NCBI RefSeq assembly: GCF_022352055.1
Contig: NZ_JAKRWM010000008.1
Span: forward strand, 62,001 to 126,000
From: Cohnella mopanensis
GTDB taxonomy: Bacteria; Bacillota; Bacilli; Paenibacillales; Paenibacillaceae
Reading direction: 5' to 3'
Length of the DNA: 64,000 bases
Made by a program: the position numbers and the translations under genes. The notes beneath the pieces are model-generated. The model worked only from the letters and a program-made list of their open reading frames with translations, did not search any database and was not told the origin of the DNA. Shown in pieces: positions 7,470-16,279 of the stretch; position 1 is the first letter of the stretch; each line of letters starts with the position of its first letter.

Positions 7470-8039
7470 ATGAGATTCAATCGAGCTATATTCATGCCTG
7501 CTCTATTCGTAATGGCAACAAGCCTAATCCTGATTTTATATTCATTCATTGGGGTTACGCATGGGACTGGTCCAAGAATGGAACAAGGAAACGAAGAACT
7601 ATTCAAAACTTTAGGAACCATATCCGTCTTTATCGCGGCAGTCAGTTATGCATGGCTTCGGATGAAAAAGAAGAGAAGATCCCACTCCCAGTTCGTAAAA
7701 TGGCTCGTCAAAGGCTTTGACAAACTGCACCCATATGCTGGTTATACAGCCCTTCTCCTCATTGCCGCCCACGGAATCTATTTTCTAACCCAAACCATCG
7801 TAAAAAAAGATACTTACACGGGAATTGCAGCATTCTTATTGCTGTTGACCGTTGGCATTTACGGTTATCTAATCAGGCGAGTGTCAATTAAACATATTCG
7901 GAAGATTCATTTCTCATTAGCTACGGCTTTTGCTCTTGCTGCCGTAATCCATGCAGGAGGTTCGGCAATAATTGCAACGCTCAGTACGATTGCATTCTGG
8001 GGTTTCATTGGGTTGCTGGAACGTACGGCAAAAAATTAA
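7470..8039 (+). CDS. four/five-helix membrane protein, b-type-cytochrome-like
   Basis: A 189-residue integral membrane protein. Helices lie at about residues 5-25, 43-60, 82-98, 108-128 and 140-185. Histidines fall in helical positions that could pair as heme ligands: DKLHPYAGYTALLLIAAHGIY on one side and KIHFSLATAFALAAVIHAGG on the other. This is the layout of ferric-reductase-like or cytochrome-b561-like proteins. That is an inference from histidine spacing, not a confident family match. I use the ATG at 7470, which has GAGGTGATAAAG before it, rather than an upstream in-frame ATG. It is convergent with the Nudix gene, only 3 bp away with no terminator between. Confidence 0.55.
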   Translation: MRFNRAIFMPALFVMATSLILILYSFIGVTHGTGPRMEQGNEELFKTLGTISVFIAAVSYAWLRMKKKRRSHSQFVKWLVKGFDKLHPYAGYTALLLIAAHGIYFLTQTIVKKDTYTGIAAFLLLLTVGIYGYLIRRVSIKHIRKIHFSLATAFALAAVIHAGGSAIIATLSTIAFWGFIGLLERTAKN

Positions 8040-8042
8040 CTT

Positions 8043-8510
8043 TCAGAACATTTCCGAAAACAGGACTTGTTCGACGTTCTTTAGTATGAGCTCTTTAATC
8101 TTCGGGTTAAAGTCTGCGGGTAATTCCGTCGGTTTGAAAAACCGGACTTCCGTTCCTTCTTCCCCGTCCGCTTTCAAACATCCACCGGTTATCTCGTTAG
8201 TTATGAAAGCAATCGTCACCGGATAATATTCATCGCCGTTGGCTAGCCTCACGAAATGTTCTTCGCCGGAAAATACGCCAATAAGCCTCATATTTCCTAG
8301 CCGAAGACCCGTTTCTTCGGCTATTTCCCTTCTCCCCGTATCCTCGGCCGATTCCCCCAATTCCATAAAACCGCCCGGAATCGCCCAAGTCCCATCTCGT
8401 TTTCTCTGAAGCAGCAATTCATACTCATCGTTGATGACAAGAACCGCTACCCCTACAAGGATAATCGGCTTGTGTCCGACTAATGCCCTTAGTTCCTCGA
8501 TGTAACCCAT
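8043..8510 (-). CDS. Nudix hydrolase
   Basis: A 155-residue protein with a complete Nudix box: GFMELGES...RREIAEETGL fits GX5EX7REUXEEXGU at about residues 46-68. Nudix enzymes hydrolyse nucleoside diphosphates linked to another moiety. The AIPGGFMELGESAEDTGRRE form, the short length and the IILVGVAVLVINDEYELLLQRK strand resemble MutT/ADP-ribose-type members. The substrate cannot be set from sequence. The start follows GAGGAGGTATTCGT. It is transcribed alone; the threonine aldolase gene lies upstream on the same strand but is more than 100 bp away. Confidence 0.88.
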   Translation of the reverse strand: MGYIEELRALVGHKPIILVGVAVLVINDEYELLLQRKRDGTWAIPGGFMELGESAEDTGRREIAEETGLRLGNMRLIGVFSGEEHFVRLANGDEYYPVTIAFITNEITGGCLKADGEEGTEVRFFKPTELPADFNPKIKELILKNVEQVLFSEMF

Positions 8511-8619
8511 ACGAATACCTCCTCCATATCGAATCCGATAACTTCATAATCATCATCATCATTATGGGATTGGATAATAGGAAGATAAATAGAAAGGTTC
8601 GTATCGATAATTTCCTATT

Positions 8620-9714
8620 TTATTTCAAATCCTTCATCTTCTCGTCCAGCAACCGAAAAGCTTCTCTCAAGCGGTCTTTTGGAATCGATTCATACCGATC
8701 CCCGATGTTCACTTCGTAATAACAAGTCGATTCGCTCGTCGCTTGGACGAACGGAGCAATTCCTAATCCCGTTTGTTCGTAAATCGCGATAAGTACCGAC
8801 TCGAGCGATTCCTTAGACATGTCCGCATGGACATGGAACATATTCGACACCGGCTGCAACGGTTTCGTCGATATGCCTTGGCATTCGTTGAACAAGGCCG
8901 CGAGTTCAACGGACTCCCGATAATATTGCGCCATCTTCGGTATTCTTTGTTCGAAATAGAAGTCCGAGCTGAGGATATACGGATACAGGCTTATTAAATC
9001 CCCGCCGTGCCTTCTCTTCCACACTTTCGATAAGGAAGTGAACGACTCTTCGCCGGCGAGAACGGCTCCCGCGATGCCTCCTATTCCCTTGTAGAAGGAT
9101 ACGTACACGCTATCGAACAGGCCGCAAACCTCCGCGGCCGTTTTATCGTAATAGGGTAATATCTCGAACAGCCTGGCGCCGTCTAGATGTAACTTGATTC
9201 CTTTAGCCCTGCAGTGTGCGGATATCGCTTCCAGCTCTTCGTATGGCGGTAGCTGGCCTCCAATCTCGCGTTGCGGCAATTCCAGCAACAGGCTCGCGAT
9301 CTCGTCTTGCATCCCCACTACGTCCTCGAGCCGAATCGTTCTTTCCTTATTGGCTAGCAACACGGGTTCGATGTGGTGAAGCTCCTGTAAACCGCCTTCT
9401 TCATGAATCTCAAGATGGCTTAACGGATGGTAAGCTACCTTCTTGATCCCTCTTTCGTCGCACCATATTCTCAAGGCGATCTGCTGCGCCATCGTTCCGC
9501 TAGGGAAGAAGACGGCGGAAGATTTACCCAAATATGCCGCCATCTTATTCTGAAACCGTTCGATGACATTGCCTTTGCCATACATATCGCTGTCCATATT
9601 GCCGTCGATTCCATCTAAGGCATCCTTCAGGACTTGAATGTTTCTCTTGCCATTCCCTTGAATTTTATGATCAGTGTTATTGTAGGCGTCTAGTAGTGAT
9701 ATCTTCTCGCTCAT
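8620..9714 (-). CDS. L-threonine aldolase-type PLP lyase
   Basis: A 364-residue PLP-dependent enzyme of the beta-eliminating lyase/threonine aldolase family, which cleaves L-threonine or L-allo-threonine to glycine and acetaldehyde. Landmarks are GKGNVIERFQNKMAAYLGK (substrate entry), FFPSGTMAQQIALR, LELPQREIGG, the aspartate in IKLHLDGARLFEI that contacts the PLP ring, and the Schiff-base lysine in VSFYKGIGGIAGAVLAG. I place the start at the ATG at 9714 (MSEKISLL) behind GAAAGGGGC; the 20 extra residues possible upstream are unlike the family. The same fold also serves other beta-eliminating lyases, so the exact substrate is inferred. Confidence 0.85.
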   Translation of the reverse strand: MSEKISLLDAYNNTDHKIQGNGKRNIQVLKDALDGIDGNMDSDMYGKGNVIERFQNKMAAYLGKSSAVFFPSGTMAQQIALRIWCDERGIKKVAYHPLSHLEIHEEGGLQELHHIEPVLLANKERTIRLEDVVGMQDEIASLLLELPQREIGGQLPPYEELEAISAHCRAKGIKLHLDGARLFEILPYYDKTAAEVCGLFDSVYVSFYKGIGGIAGAVLAGEESFTSLSKVWKRRHGGDLISLYPYILSSDFYFEQRIPKMAQYYRESVELAALFNECQGISTKPLQPVSNMFHVHADMSKESLESVLIAIYEQTGLGIAPFVQATSESTCYYEVNIGDRYESIPKDRLREAFRLLDEKMKDLK

Positions 9715-9813
9715 CTGGGTTGTTCTGCCCCTTTCAAATATAAAACCGTAATAATTAATGTTATTAATGAACACTTCTTGATCTCATTGTACCAAATCCG
9801 CAGCAAAGCCGAA

Positions 9814-9843
9814 AAGGAGCAGGGACTAGCTCCTGCTCCTTTC
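9814..9843 (-). terminator. terminator of the xpaC-VWA-telA operon
   Basis: AAAGGAGCAGG / CCTGCTCCTTT hairpin with an eight-base loop, followed on the minus strand by TTTTCGGCTTT. It lies directly after the telA stop codon. Confidence 0.8.
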
Positions 9844-9859
9844 ATTAACAACGCGATAT

Positions 9860-10999
9860 TTAAAGCCCCAGCTTATTTCCCTTCTCCAGACGTTGAATCT
9901 GTTTCTCGCCACTGTCAGCCAATTCCCGGAACTGATTGATCGTTTCGCGCATTTTTGGCAATGCTTCCTTTTTATAAGTGCTTATAGAATCAAGAGCGGC
10001 CAGCACATCCGTAAAAGCCTGCTTCAACGTATCTACCGAGATACTCGTTTCAATGGATTGCTTATGAATTTCCGCCCCTTGTTCCTTCAACATTCTGGAC
10101 GTGCCTGCAATGAGTTCGTTCGTCGTTTGGTTCAACAGCTCGATTTTCTTCAATACGATCTTCTGATTGTATAGTGCGCTAGCTACGGTCACGGAAATCT
10201 TCAATGCAGAGATCGTCACGTTCTTGGCTCTGTCTACCCCTCGTATCAATTCTTTGTTGTTGCGGATAACGACTTCGATAGCCATAATCCCTTGTTGATT
10301 AACGACCAACATCTGCTGCAAGTCCATCACTCGTTGCCGTAGAGGGAACAACACTTCTTCGGTAATAAAACGGATTTTATCCGCATCTTCGTTCCGTAGC
10401 TTCGCTGCTTCGACCTGCAATTCGATGGATTCGTCCATCATGACGCCGAGTTGAATTTCCTTCTGCAGCTTCTTGGTTAACTCCCGGAGCGTCTGTTGCT
10501 CAATCTCTAGCGTCGTATTATCGTTCTTCAGCGTCGTTCTCCCCTTGTCTAAGGAGACGACGATATCCGCGATGACAGCGTCTGCTTTCTGATATTTCAA
10601 GAAGTACGCGCGTAGTGGATTGAACAGCTTGCCTAGAAACCCTCTCTTGGCAAAATCAACAAGGCTCGGGTCCAAATCCTTCAATTGCGTTTGCAGCTCG
10701 GAAAGGCCTTTCGCCACTTGTCCCCCCTCGTCTCCCGTTTTCGAGAGATTTCCTACCGAGACTTGAAGCAACGTATTTTTGTCGGATGAGGATTTCATAG
10801 TGTTCAGGCCGAAAGCTTCGATCGATTGCAATATTTCTTTACGCTTTTCCAGCGATTCCATATCCATCGCCAAGATCGTTGCCACATTGGAATCCGCGAT
10901 CTCTTTGAGTTTGGCGACTTCCTCGGGTACCGGTTTAACTTCTTCCTCGATCACGGCCTTAATTTCATCTTCTTTCGCAATCTCCATCGAAAAAGACAT
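9860..10999 (-). CDS. telA: TelA-family toxic-anion resistance protein
   Basis: A 379-residue, highly helical cytosolic protein of the TelA (KlaA/YaaN/YceH) family linked to tellurite and other toxic-anion or envelope stress resistance. Characteristic segments are RGFLGKLFNPLRAYFLKYQ at about 120-140, IVVSLDKGRTTLKNDNTTLE, the long coiled coil to about 210, and QRVMDLQQMLVVNQQGIMAIEVVIRNNKELIRGVDRAKNVTI as a near-invariant block. The start ATG at 10999 has GAGGAGG at 6-bp spacing. It is last in a three-gene operon after the VWA and XpaC-like genes. The family's biochemical activity is unknown; the name comes from homology only. Confidence 0.88.
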   Translation of the reverse strand: MSFSMEIAKEDEIKAVIEEEVKPVPEEVAKLKEIADSNVATILAMDMESLEKRKEILQSIEAFGLNTMKSSSDKNTLLQVSVGNLSKTGDEGGQVAKGLSELQTQLKDLDPSLVDFAKRGFLGKLFNPLRAYFLKYQKADAVIADIVVSLDKGRTTLKNDNTTLEIEQQTLRELTKKLQKEIQLGVMMDESIELQVEAAKLRNEDADKIRFITEEVLFPLRQRVMDLQQMLVVNQQGIMAIEVVIRNNKELIRGVDRAKNVTISALKISVTVASALYNQKIVLKKIELLNQTTNELIAGTSRMLKEQGAEIHKQSIETSISVDTLKQAFTDVLAALDSISTYKKEALPKMRETINQFRELADSGEKQIQRLEKGNKLGL

Positions 11000-11022
11000 C
11001 GTTATCCTCCTCAAGTTCGAAG

Positions 11023-12711
11023 TTACAGCTGAACGTTAAATAAGTTCCCGATCTTATAGACGACATCGTCCGTATCCGCATTGAGGCTAGCGGCCTCGTT
11101 AATACTCGAAATACTTTCAAGCGCCTTAATATTCGCATTGTATCCAATCGTATATATGGGGACCTTATAGGACTCGATTAACGCTTTAATGTCTTTCAAC
11201 GAATACCCCTCATTCGTCTCCCCGTCGCTCAGAACGAAAATAATCGGCTTAACATTCGGATTTATCGCTAATTCGTCTTGAAGCATCTTTAACGCGACGA
11301 CAATCCCATCGAACGTAGCCGTCCCGCCGCCGGTTTGAAGGCTTTTCACCGTGCCAACGAACATCGATTGCTGAATCGTATCGTATTTAGCGATAGGCAA
11401 ATTAATGGTGACATCACTTGAATAAGAAACAAGGCCGATGCTGTTGTCCTTCCCTAAATACTTCTGTCCCTTCAACAAGGACTCTTTCAAACGGTTCAAA
11501 GGCTCGCCGTCCATGCTTCCGGATACATCCGCTACGAATACGGCAGCAATCGGTTTATTCCCGTTCTTCTTCTCTTTCCACAACTTCTGCGCGGAGGAAA
11601 TCAGGTTGCCATCGACGACCGCTAGCTCCGATTTGTAGTCCTCGAGTTGATTAAAGCCATTTTCCCGAGCTAACTTCTGATATTTCTCTTGCCCAACGAA
11701 ATCGGCAAATTTCTTAATGATGTCTAACTTAGCCTGAGGCAGATCGCCTAACGCATACAACGGACTATCATGCCTTACACCGAATGGAGTAAATACGTAG
11801 CCGCTTTTCAAGTCCGCCGCGTTGGCATAAGTTTGGTATTCCAGAACGAATCCGTCGAGCATGCCGGACTTGGCCGCATCGCGCATCTGTATCGTTGTTG
11901 ACGCAATGAAAGGCACGTTAGCTTGGAATTTCTCGAAGCCTTGAACGGCTTTATCTCCTAGAATGTTCGTACTGTCGAAAGTATTTAGCGCTGTCACAAG
12001 GAAATTCAAACCCGTTGAACTGGCAAAAGGGTCCGTATAACCCATCGAAAATTCGTTGTTGGCTATCGCTTCGGTAACGGTTTTGACGTTCACTGAGCCG
12101 TATTTGTCCACTAAGGCATCGTATTTAGCCTTGGCGATGACGATGCCTGGAACGTTGCCTACGAGCCGGGAGGATACGAGCTGGGTTTTCACGCCGCTTG
12201 CCTTTACCATCTCCCCCCAAAGCTCGTTGGATGGCGTATAAGCGTCCGGCACATACTTACCGGATTTAATATAGTCGGCGGCGGTACCGGAAGCGATATT
12301 ACGGATTTTCACGGAAACCGCCTTACCCTCTACTTCCACTTTGGCATTGTTAAACTCGGTAGCGACTTCGGTCAACCAGCCGTCAACCCCAGTCCCCGAC
12401 TTCTCCGTCGAAGAAAAGATTTCTACGAACTGATCCGTCGTGTTGTCTACGGCGATCGGGAACTTAGAGATATCCGGTAAAGAGTCGGCAACGTCTACAG
12501 GATCTAGATCGATCTGACCTTTCACTGGAGTTGCGGTAGTGACGGAAATATTGGAGTAAAGTTTGTTTAATCGCTTGGCCGCATCTTCCGTAGTGACCTG
12601 AGCTTTCGACTTCCCCAAATTAGAGGTCAAGTTCACCCCGAAATATACTAGGGCGAATACCACAACGACGATCATTCCCGACAGCAGGACAAACTTGCCT
12701 CTCCCTGGCAT
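11023..12711 (-). CDS. membrane-anchored protein with solute-binding-like and VWA domains
   Basis: A 562-residue protein. One N-terminal transmembrane anchor (KFVLLSGMIVVVVFALVYFGV, about 6-26) is followed by a periplasmic-binding-protein-like domain (about 75-345: FSSTEKSGTGVDGWLTEVA, YTPSNELWGEM, GYTDPFASSTGLNFL). The C-terminal von Willebrand A domain (about 375-560) has an intact MIDAS: DVSGSM, the threonine in GGGTATFDG, and the aspartate in LSDGETNEG. It should bind divalent metal and a protein partner outside the cell. The ATG at 12711 has AGGTGG at 5-bp spacing. It sits between XpaC-like and telA genes with short gaps. The ligand is unknown. Confidence 0.8.
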   Translation of the reverse strand: MPGRGKFVLLSGMIVVVVFALVYFGVNLTSNLGKSKAQVTTEDAAKRLNKLYSNISVTTATPVKGQIDLDPVDVADSLPDISKFPIAVDNTTDQFVEIFSSTEKSGTGVDGWLTEVATEFNNAKVEVEGKAVSVKIRNIASGTAADYIKSGKYVPDAYTPSNELWGEMVKASGVKTQLVSSRLVGNVPGIVIAKAKYDALVDKYGSVNVKTVTEAIANNEFSMGYTDPFASSTGLNFLVTALNTFDSTNILGDKAVQGFEKFQANVPFIASTTIQMRDAAKSGMLDGFVLEYQTYANAADLKSGYVFTPFGVRHDSPLYALGDLPQAKLDIIKKFADFVGQEKYQKLARENGFNQLEDYKSELAVVDGNLISSAQKLWKEKKNGNKPIAAVFVADVSGSMDGEPLNRLKESLLKGQKYLGKDNSIGLVSYSSDVTINLPIAKYDTIQQSMFVGTVKSLQTGGGTATFDGIVVALKMLQDELAINPNVKPIIFVLSDGETNEGYSLKDIKALIESYKVPIYTIGYNANIKALESISSINEAASLNADTDDVVYKIGNLFNVQL

Positions 12712-12723
12712 TCCAACCACCTC

Positions 12724-13458
12724 TTACTGTTTGTAAAATTTAGTTTGCTTAATGAGCGAGTCGATTTCCTGCATGCATGCCATATTTTCGATATCTTCTT
12801 GTTCGTAACTATCTAACCTCGATATTTCTAGCAGCAGCTTATCCAGCTTCAGCAATATCTCCTCATTCGTATCTACTGAACTTTTCACGAAGGACAATAG
12901 CTCATTGTGCATATTCGTCTTTTCTTGAAGTAGTTTTTGAGAAAATCGATCCGAGCCGGAACTCCCGACGCTGGAGTATTCCGAACCATCATAGACATTC
13001 AGTCTGATCAATACACTCCTGACATTCAGGTAAAACAGCTTCTCTACCTCCTGAATGACGGAAGCGAACTTCTTGTAACTGAGCTCCGACGGGTCGAACC
13101 TTTGATTAATGACATTAAATAAGGTCGACTGCTTCTTATTCATCCGGTCCAACTGAGCCAAAGCAATGGAAATATCCTGTTCCAGCGTTTTAACTCTTCT
13201 ATAGCGCGTCAAAGATACAACGTAGTCCTCATGTGTGACGATTTCTTTAATAGGAAGAATAACGGGCGGCTGAAAAAGTAAGACATAACTCCCGTAAAGC
13301 AAGATCAGCGCGCTAGCGAACAACAAGGTAATTCCGACAGCCGTTGATAGAGCGTTCTCGCCGATCGCTACGCCGATTAATCCGGGCGAGAGCACCAGCA
13401 CGTTCACAACCGCGACACCGACTATCAGGCCCAGCAGCTTGATGAATTTCGTACCCAT
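12724..13458 (-). CDS. two-helix membrane protein, XpaC-like by position
   Basis: A 244-residue protein with two transmembrane helices near the N-terminus (about residues 8-27 and 36-62) and a cytosolic helical domain of about 170 residues with several coiled-coil stretches (RVKTLEQDISIALAQLDRMNK). The arrangement matches XpaC-type proteins, which in Bacilli are encoded next to TelA-family genes (the xpaC-yaaN pair of B. subtilis). Sequence similarity alone is not strong enough to be sure. It starts the operon at an ATG after GGAGGAG. The downstream VWA gene begins 12 bp after its stop. Function unknown; likely a membrane component of the same stress system. Confidence 0.55.
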   Translation of the reverse strand: MGTKFIKLLGLIVGVAVVNVLVLSPGLIGVAIGENALSTAVGITLLFASALILLYGSYVLLFQPPVILPIKEIVTHEDYVVSLTRYRRVKTLEQDISIALAQLDRMNKKQSTLFNVINQRFDPSELSYKKFASVIQEVEKLFYLNVRSVLIRLNVYDGSEYSSVGSSGSDRFSQKLLQEKTNMHNELLSFVKSSVDTNEEILLKLDKLLLEISRLDSYEQEDIENMACMQEIDSLIKQTKFYKQ

Positions 13459-13611
13459 CGACGCTTACTCCTCCATCCTCGTTTATTCATTCTATGTACT
13501 ACCATCCCTTTAATTGTCCTATAAAGGAAATACGTTTATTTCTTCAACTTAGAACAGATATGAAGAAGTTGTTGGCATTGTCTAGTGCTTGCGCCCCGAG
13601 CCCATAATAAA

Positions 13612-13633
13612 AAGCCGCGATTATTCGCGGCTT
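13612..13633 (-). terminator. terminator of the Rrf2-reductase operon
   Basis: AAGCCGCG-ATTATT-CGCGGCTT hairpin followed on the minus strand by TTTTTATTAT, just after the reductase stop codon. Confidence 0.85.
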
Positions 13634-13646
13634 GAACGTGAAATGA

Positions 13647-14564
13647 TTAGGAGGCTGTGTTATTCCAAGCTTCCGTTAGCAACTCGGTGTTAATGCCTAC
13701 GGCAGCCAGCGAGCCCATGGAAGCCGCCGTAATGGCCTGATTAAACTCTGTTGCAGCATCTCCGGCGCTGTAAATACCAGGCACGTTCGTTTTACCGAAT
13801 AGATCAACGACTACGCTTCCTGCCTCGGTCACTTTGCAGCCGATGGCCTCCGGCAATTCCGATCCGGCGACAAGCTTCGGAGCAAAGAAAATTCCCGCGC
13901 AAGAGAGTTGTGTACCGTCCTCCAATAGGACTCGTTTCACCATTCCATCGCTAGATTCGATCGTCTGAATCCGCGTATCGTAAAGAGGAATGTGGTGTTG
14001 TTTAAGCTCCTCGCGTTGTTCATCGGTCATATCATCCGGTCCATCGGTACAGATGATATATTTGTCCGTCCAACCGGATAACATCATCGCCATGTGCACG
14101 GCTCTCGCCCCTTTTGCAATCAAGACGAGCATCTGATCTCTTAATTCCCAACCATCGCAATAGGGGCAGACAAAGGCGCTTTTCCCGTAAACATCATCAA
14201 GCCCATGAATGTCCAACGGGAGATCCCTCTTGCCTACTGCGAAGAGTAACTTTCGGCACCGATAAGTCGTTCCTTGCGCAGTCGCGATTAGAAAATCGCC
14301 ATCGGTTCCCGAGACCGATACTGCGGTATCTTCCTCGAATCGAACTGAAGGATAAGCATCAATTTGCTCCCTCGCTACTCGCCGGAATTCGCCCGGACTA
14401 ACGCCATCTCTAGTAAGGAAACCGTGCGTCTCCTTTGTGACCCGATTGCGCGGACGTCCTTCATCGATCACGATCACGCTTTTTCTTGCCCGACCCAGCA
14501 CCAAAGCTGCATTCATTCCAGCGGGTCCGCCGCCAATGATACCCACATCCATTATTTTATCCAT
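13647..14564 (-). CDS. thioredoxin-reductase-like NAD(P)/FAD oxidoreductase
   Basis: A 305-residue two-dinucleotide-binding-domain flavoprotein. The FAD Rossmann motif is GIIGGGPAGMNAALVLGRA at about residue 6, the redox-active dithiol is VCPYCDGWEL (CxxC, about 132-135), and GIYSAGDAATEF near 270 is the second FAD motif. The NADPH-domain glycine loop is poorly conserved (LVLIAKGARAVHMAMMLS), as in HtrP/TrxB-like side branches that are not classical thioredoxin reductases. The ATG at 14564 follows AAAGGATGG. It is directly downstream of an Rrf2 regulator, an arrangement that suggests redox- or nitrosative-stress control. The electron acceptor is unknown. Confidence 0.85.
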   Translation of the reverse strand: MDKIMDVGIIGGGPAGMNAALVLGRARKSVIVIDEGRPRNRVTKETHGFLTRDGVSPGEFRRVAREQIDAYPSVRFEEDTAVSVSGTDGDFLIATAQGTTYRCRKLLFAVGKRDLPLDIHGLDDVYGKSAFVCPYCDGWELRDQMLVLIAKGARAVHMAMMLSGWTDKYIICTDGPDDMTDEQREELKQHHIPLYDTRIQTIESSDGMVKRVLLEDGTQLSCAGIFFAPKLVAGSELPEAIGCKVTEAGSVVVDLFGKTNVPGIYSAGDAATEFNQAITAASMGSLAAVGINTELLTEAWNNTAS

Positions 14565-14577
14565 AATAACCATCCTT

Positions 14578-15021
14578 TCATTCAATAGAACCGGAATCTA
14601 TAACCGACTGAATCGTATTAGCCTGCAAGTATTGTTGCATCTGTAGCTCCGCGCCGTTCATGACTTTCTGTACGAGACATTCCTTGCGGCCAGAAAGGTC
14701 AGCGATAGCAGAGAACTCTTTCTGAAGATGAGCGTTTCCATTCAAGCATTCGAACAATTGCTGTCGGCCCTCGATAACGTGAATAACCTCTAGGAACGTA
14801 ATTTGATCGGCGGACCGAGCTAGCTCATACCCTCCGCTTGCTCCCGTTACAGCGCGAACAATCCCATCTTGTCGCAGCTTGGACATGATTTTGGACAAAT
14901 AACTTTCCGAAACTCCGAGCGACGTTGCTAATGGCTTGATTCCGATATTGTGTCCGCGCTCGGACAGAGCTAAATGAATTAAAGCATGTAGCGCATAACC
15001 CGTGCTTTTGGAAAATTGCAT
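14578..15021 (-). CDS. Rrf2-family transcriptional regulator
   Basis: A 147-residue winged-helix protein of the Rrf2 family (MQFSKSTGYALHALIHLAL, KPLATSLGVSESYLSKIMSKL, DGIVRAVTGASGGYELARS). Some family members bind a [2Fe-2S] cluster through three cysteines. Here only two are visible in the linker (FECLNGNAH and KECLVQK), so a classical IscR-type cluster is doubtful, and a thiol switch as in YwnA-like members is possible. It lies first in an operon with the reductase gene, whose start is 14 bp away. An inverted repeat in its promoter region (15053-15085) may be its operator. Confidence 0.9.
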   Translation of the reverse strand: MQFSKSTGYALHALIHLALSERGHNIGIKPLATSLGVSESYLSKIMSKLRQDGIVRAVTGASGGYELARSADQITFLEVIHVIEGRQQLFECLNGNAHLQKEFSAIADLSGRKECLVQKVMNGAELQMQQYLQANTIQSVIDSGSIE

Positions 15022-15052
15022 GAGCGTCGTCTCCTTTGATTATTCTCTTGTT

Positions 15053-15085
15053 GTCTATTGTAGATCTCTAATATCCATTATAGAC
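15053..15085. promoter_or_regulatory. inverted repeat in the Rrf2 promoter region
   Basis: GTCTAT (15053-15058) and ATAGAC (15080-15085) form inverted ends around TGTAGATCTCTAATATCC. On the minus strand TATAAT lies within the repeat region and could be the -10. It is a candidate autoregulatory site, supported only by position and symmetry. Confidence 0.35.
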
Positions 15086-15115
15086 ATGATTAATCCATAA
15101 TGCAAATCATAACAG

Positions 15116-15820
15116 TTAATCGACGAGTAACGATTGTATCTCCTCATTACCGATGGCTCCGATGCTTAATGCTTTCGACTCCTTGGAGAAAGCAATTCGG
15201 AACGAAGTGCCGTCCGTTAAGTGAATTCGGAAGAACATCGTGCCCCCGGAAGGTAATTTAGCAAGTTCTTCCTGTTTAACATAAGCGAGCGACAATATCT
15301 GTACTATGAACGCTTTTGCTTGTAACGGGTCGAGTTCCCGAATCCTGCTGCCGTCTTCCGTGCTCTCCTCGGTCACTTTTTCCACTTTGCCCGCGATGTC
15401 AAGCACATCGCTTACCGTCTTTGCGTTCGGGTTGTCGTTACTCTGGAATATTCGATCTCCCGCGATGACGCGAAATTCCGGTTTGTACCCCTTCATCGCA
15501 TATATTTTCGTTCCTTCCCTTAAGAACGCGGCATCTCCGTTCACCGTTTGGTGTCCAAGACAAGCTTGCCCATACATCATGAAGCTGACTTCTCCCAATG
15601 GCTTGCCAATCAGTTCGCTTATTATGATAGATTCGACATTAATCGAATCACTACTATAATTGATGTCATTAAATTTTAGGAAATCGATATAATCGACTTC
15701 GGCAGCGGAGAAACAATCCCTTTGCACCTCTCGTACTTGCTGCTCATGTTCTCGCTCTCTACAACCTACAACAATAATTACCAATACAAGCGTTACTAAC
15801 GCAAGCTTGAACATTCTCAT
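15116..15820 (-). CDS. lipoprotein of unknown function
   Basis: A 234-residue exported lipoprotein. The signal peptide is MFKLALVTLVLVIIVVGC with the lipobox VVGC at about residue 20 and charged residues right after it. The mature part has no domain I recognise. It includes a beta-rich C-terminus (TMFFRIHLTDGTSFRIAFSKE, then SIGAIGNEEIQSLL) that recalls small substrate-like or inhibitor-like domains seen in other Paenibacillus lipoproteins. The start (MRMFK, 15820) is preceded by GGAGGGAGTAAGAGGG. It stands alone between the Rrf2 promoter region and decayed genes. Confidence 0.7.
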   Translation of the reverse strand: MRMFKLALVTLVLVIIVVGCREREHEQQVREVQRDCFSAAEVDYIDFLKFNDINYSSDSINVESIIISELIGKPLGEVSFMMYGQACLGHQTVNGDAAFLREGTKIYAMKGYKPEFRVIAGDRIFQSNDNPNAKTVSDVLDIAGKVEKVTEESTEDGSRIRELDPLQAKAFIVQILSLAYVKQEELAKLPSGGTMFFRIHLTDGTSFRIAFSKESKALSIGAIGNEEIQSLLVD

Positions 15821-15933
15821 CCCTCTTACTCCCTCCTCGTTCATAATGATACATACAACTCAGTAATTTCCAATTATTGTACCATTATTTGCTGCAAGCA
15901 GTTTTGTCGGATGACAAGAACATTGTTCGATAA

Positions 15934-16143
15934 TTGACAAGTGGCGTTGAACGAGCTGAGAAGAACATTTCTTTGCTAAACCTTCAGAAAATCGCGAATG
16001 CGCTAGGTGTTCATATTTATGAACTGTTTCAATACAGTACTTTTAGTAAAAAAGGCAACAGTGAAAAAATAGATCTTGTAAATAAAATAACAAATAAACT
16101 TCTCTCTCTTCGAAATAGTGAACTGAAAAAAATCAAAGTGTAA
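15934..16143 (+). pseudogene. 5'-truncated XRE-family regulator
   Basis: The reading frame encodes SGVERAEKNISLLNLQKIANALGVHIYELFQ, the second half of an XRE/Cro helix-turn-helix (recognition helix end, helices 4 and 5), and a short basic tail. The first half, normally about 30 residues with the turn motif, is missing. An in-frame TAA lies immediately before the TTG at 15934, and no other frame upstream restores it. I therefore call it a truncated remnant rather than a gene. The HTH portion is well conserved, so the loss looks recent. It is followed by an apparent terminator at 16161-16206. Confidence 0.7.
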
Positions 16144-16160
16144 TAGAAGAGTTCTTCAAA

Positions 16161-16206
16161 CAAAACAGCCACCGACATTGCAATTGCACGGTAGCTGTTT
16201 TGTTTC
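16161..16206 (+). terminator. terminator after the XRE remnant
   Basis: CAAAACAGC...GCTGTTTTG stem with an internal CACCG/CGGTA pairing, followed by TTTC. It is oriented for plus-strand transcription. Confidence 0.65.
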
Positions 16207-16279
16207 TACGCAGTCTCGGTACTATTCGAATTAAAATCAGTTATGGATTGGGGCCGAACGAACAATCTGCATCACGAGA

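Noticed and set aside
8720..9620. Several plus-strand frames within the threonine aldolase gene
   Set aside because: They lack ribosome sites and recognisable domains and are antisense to a well-conserved enzyme.
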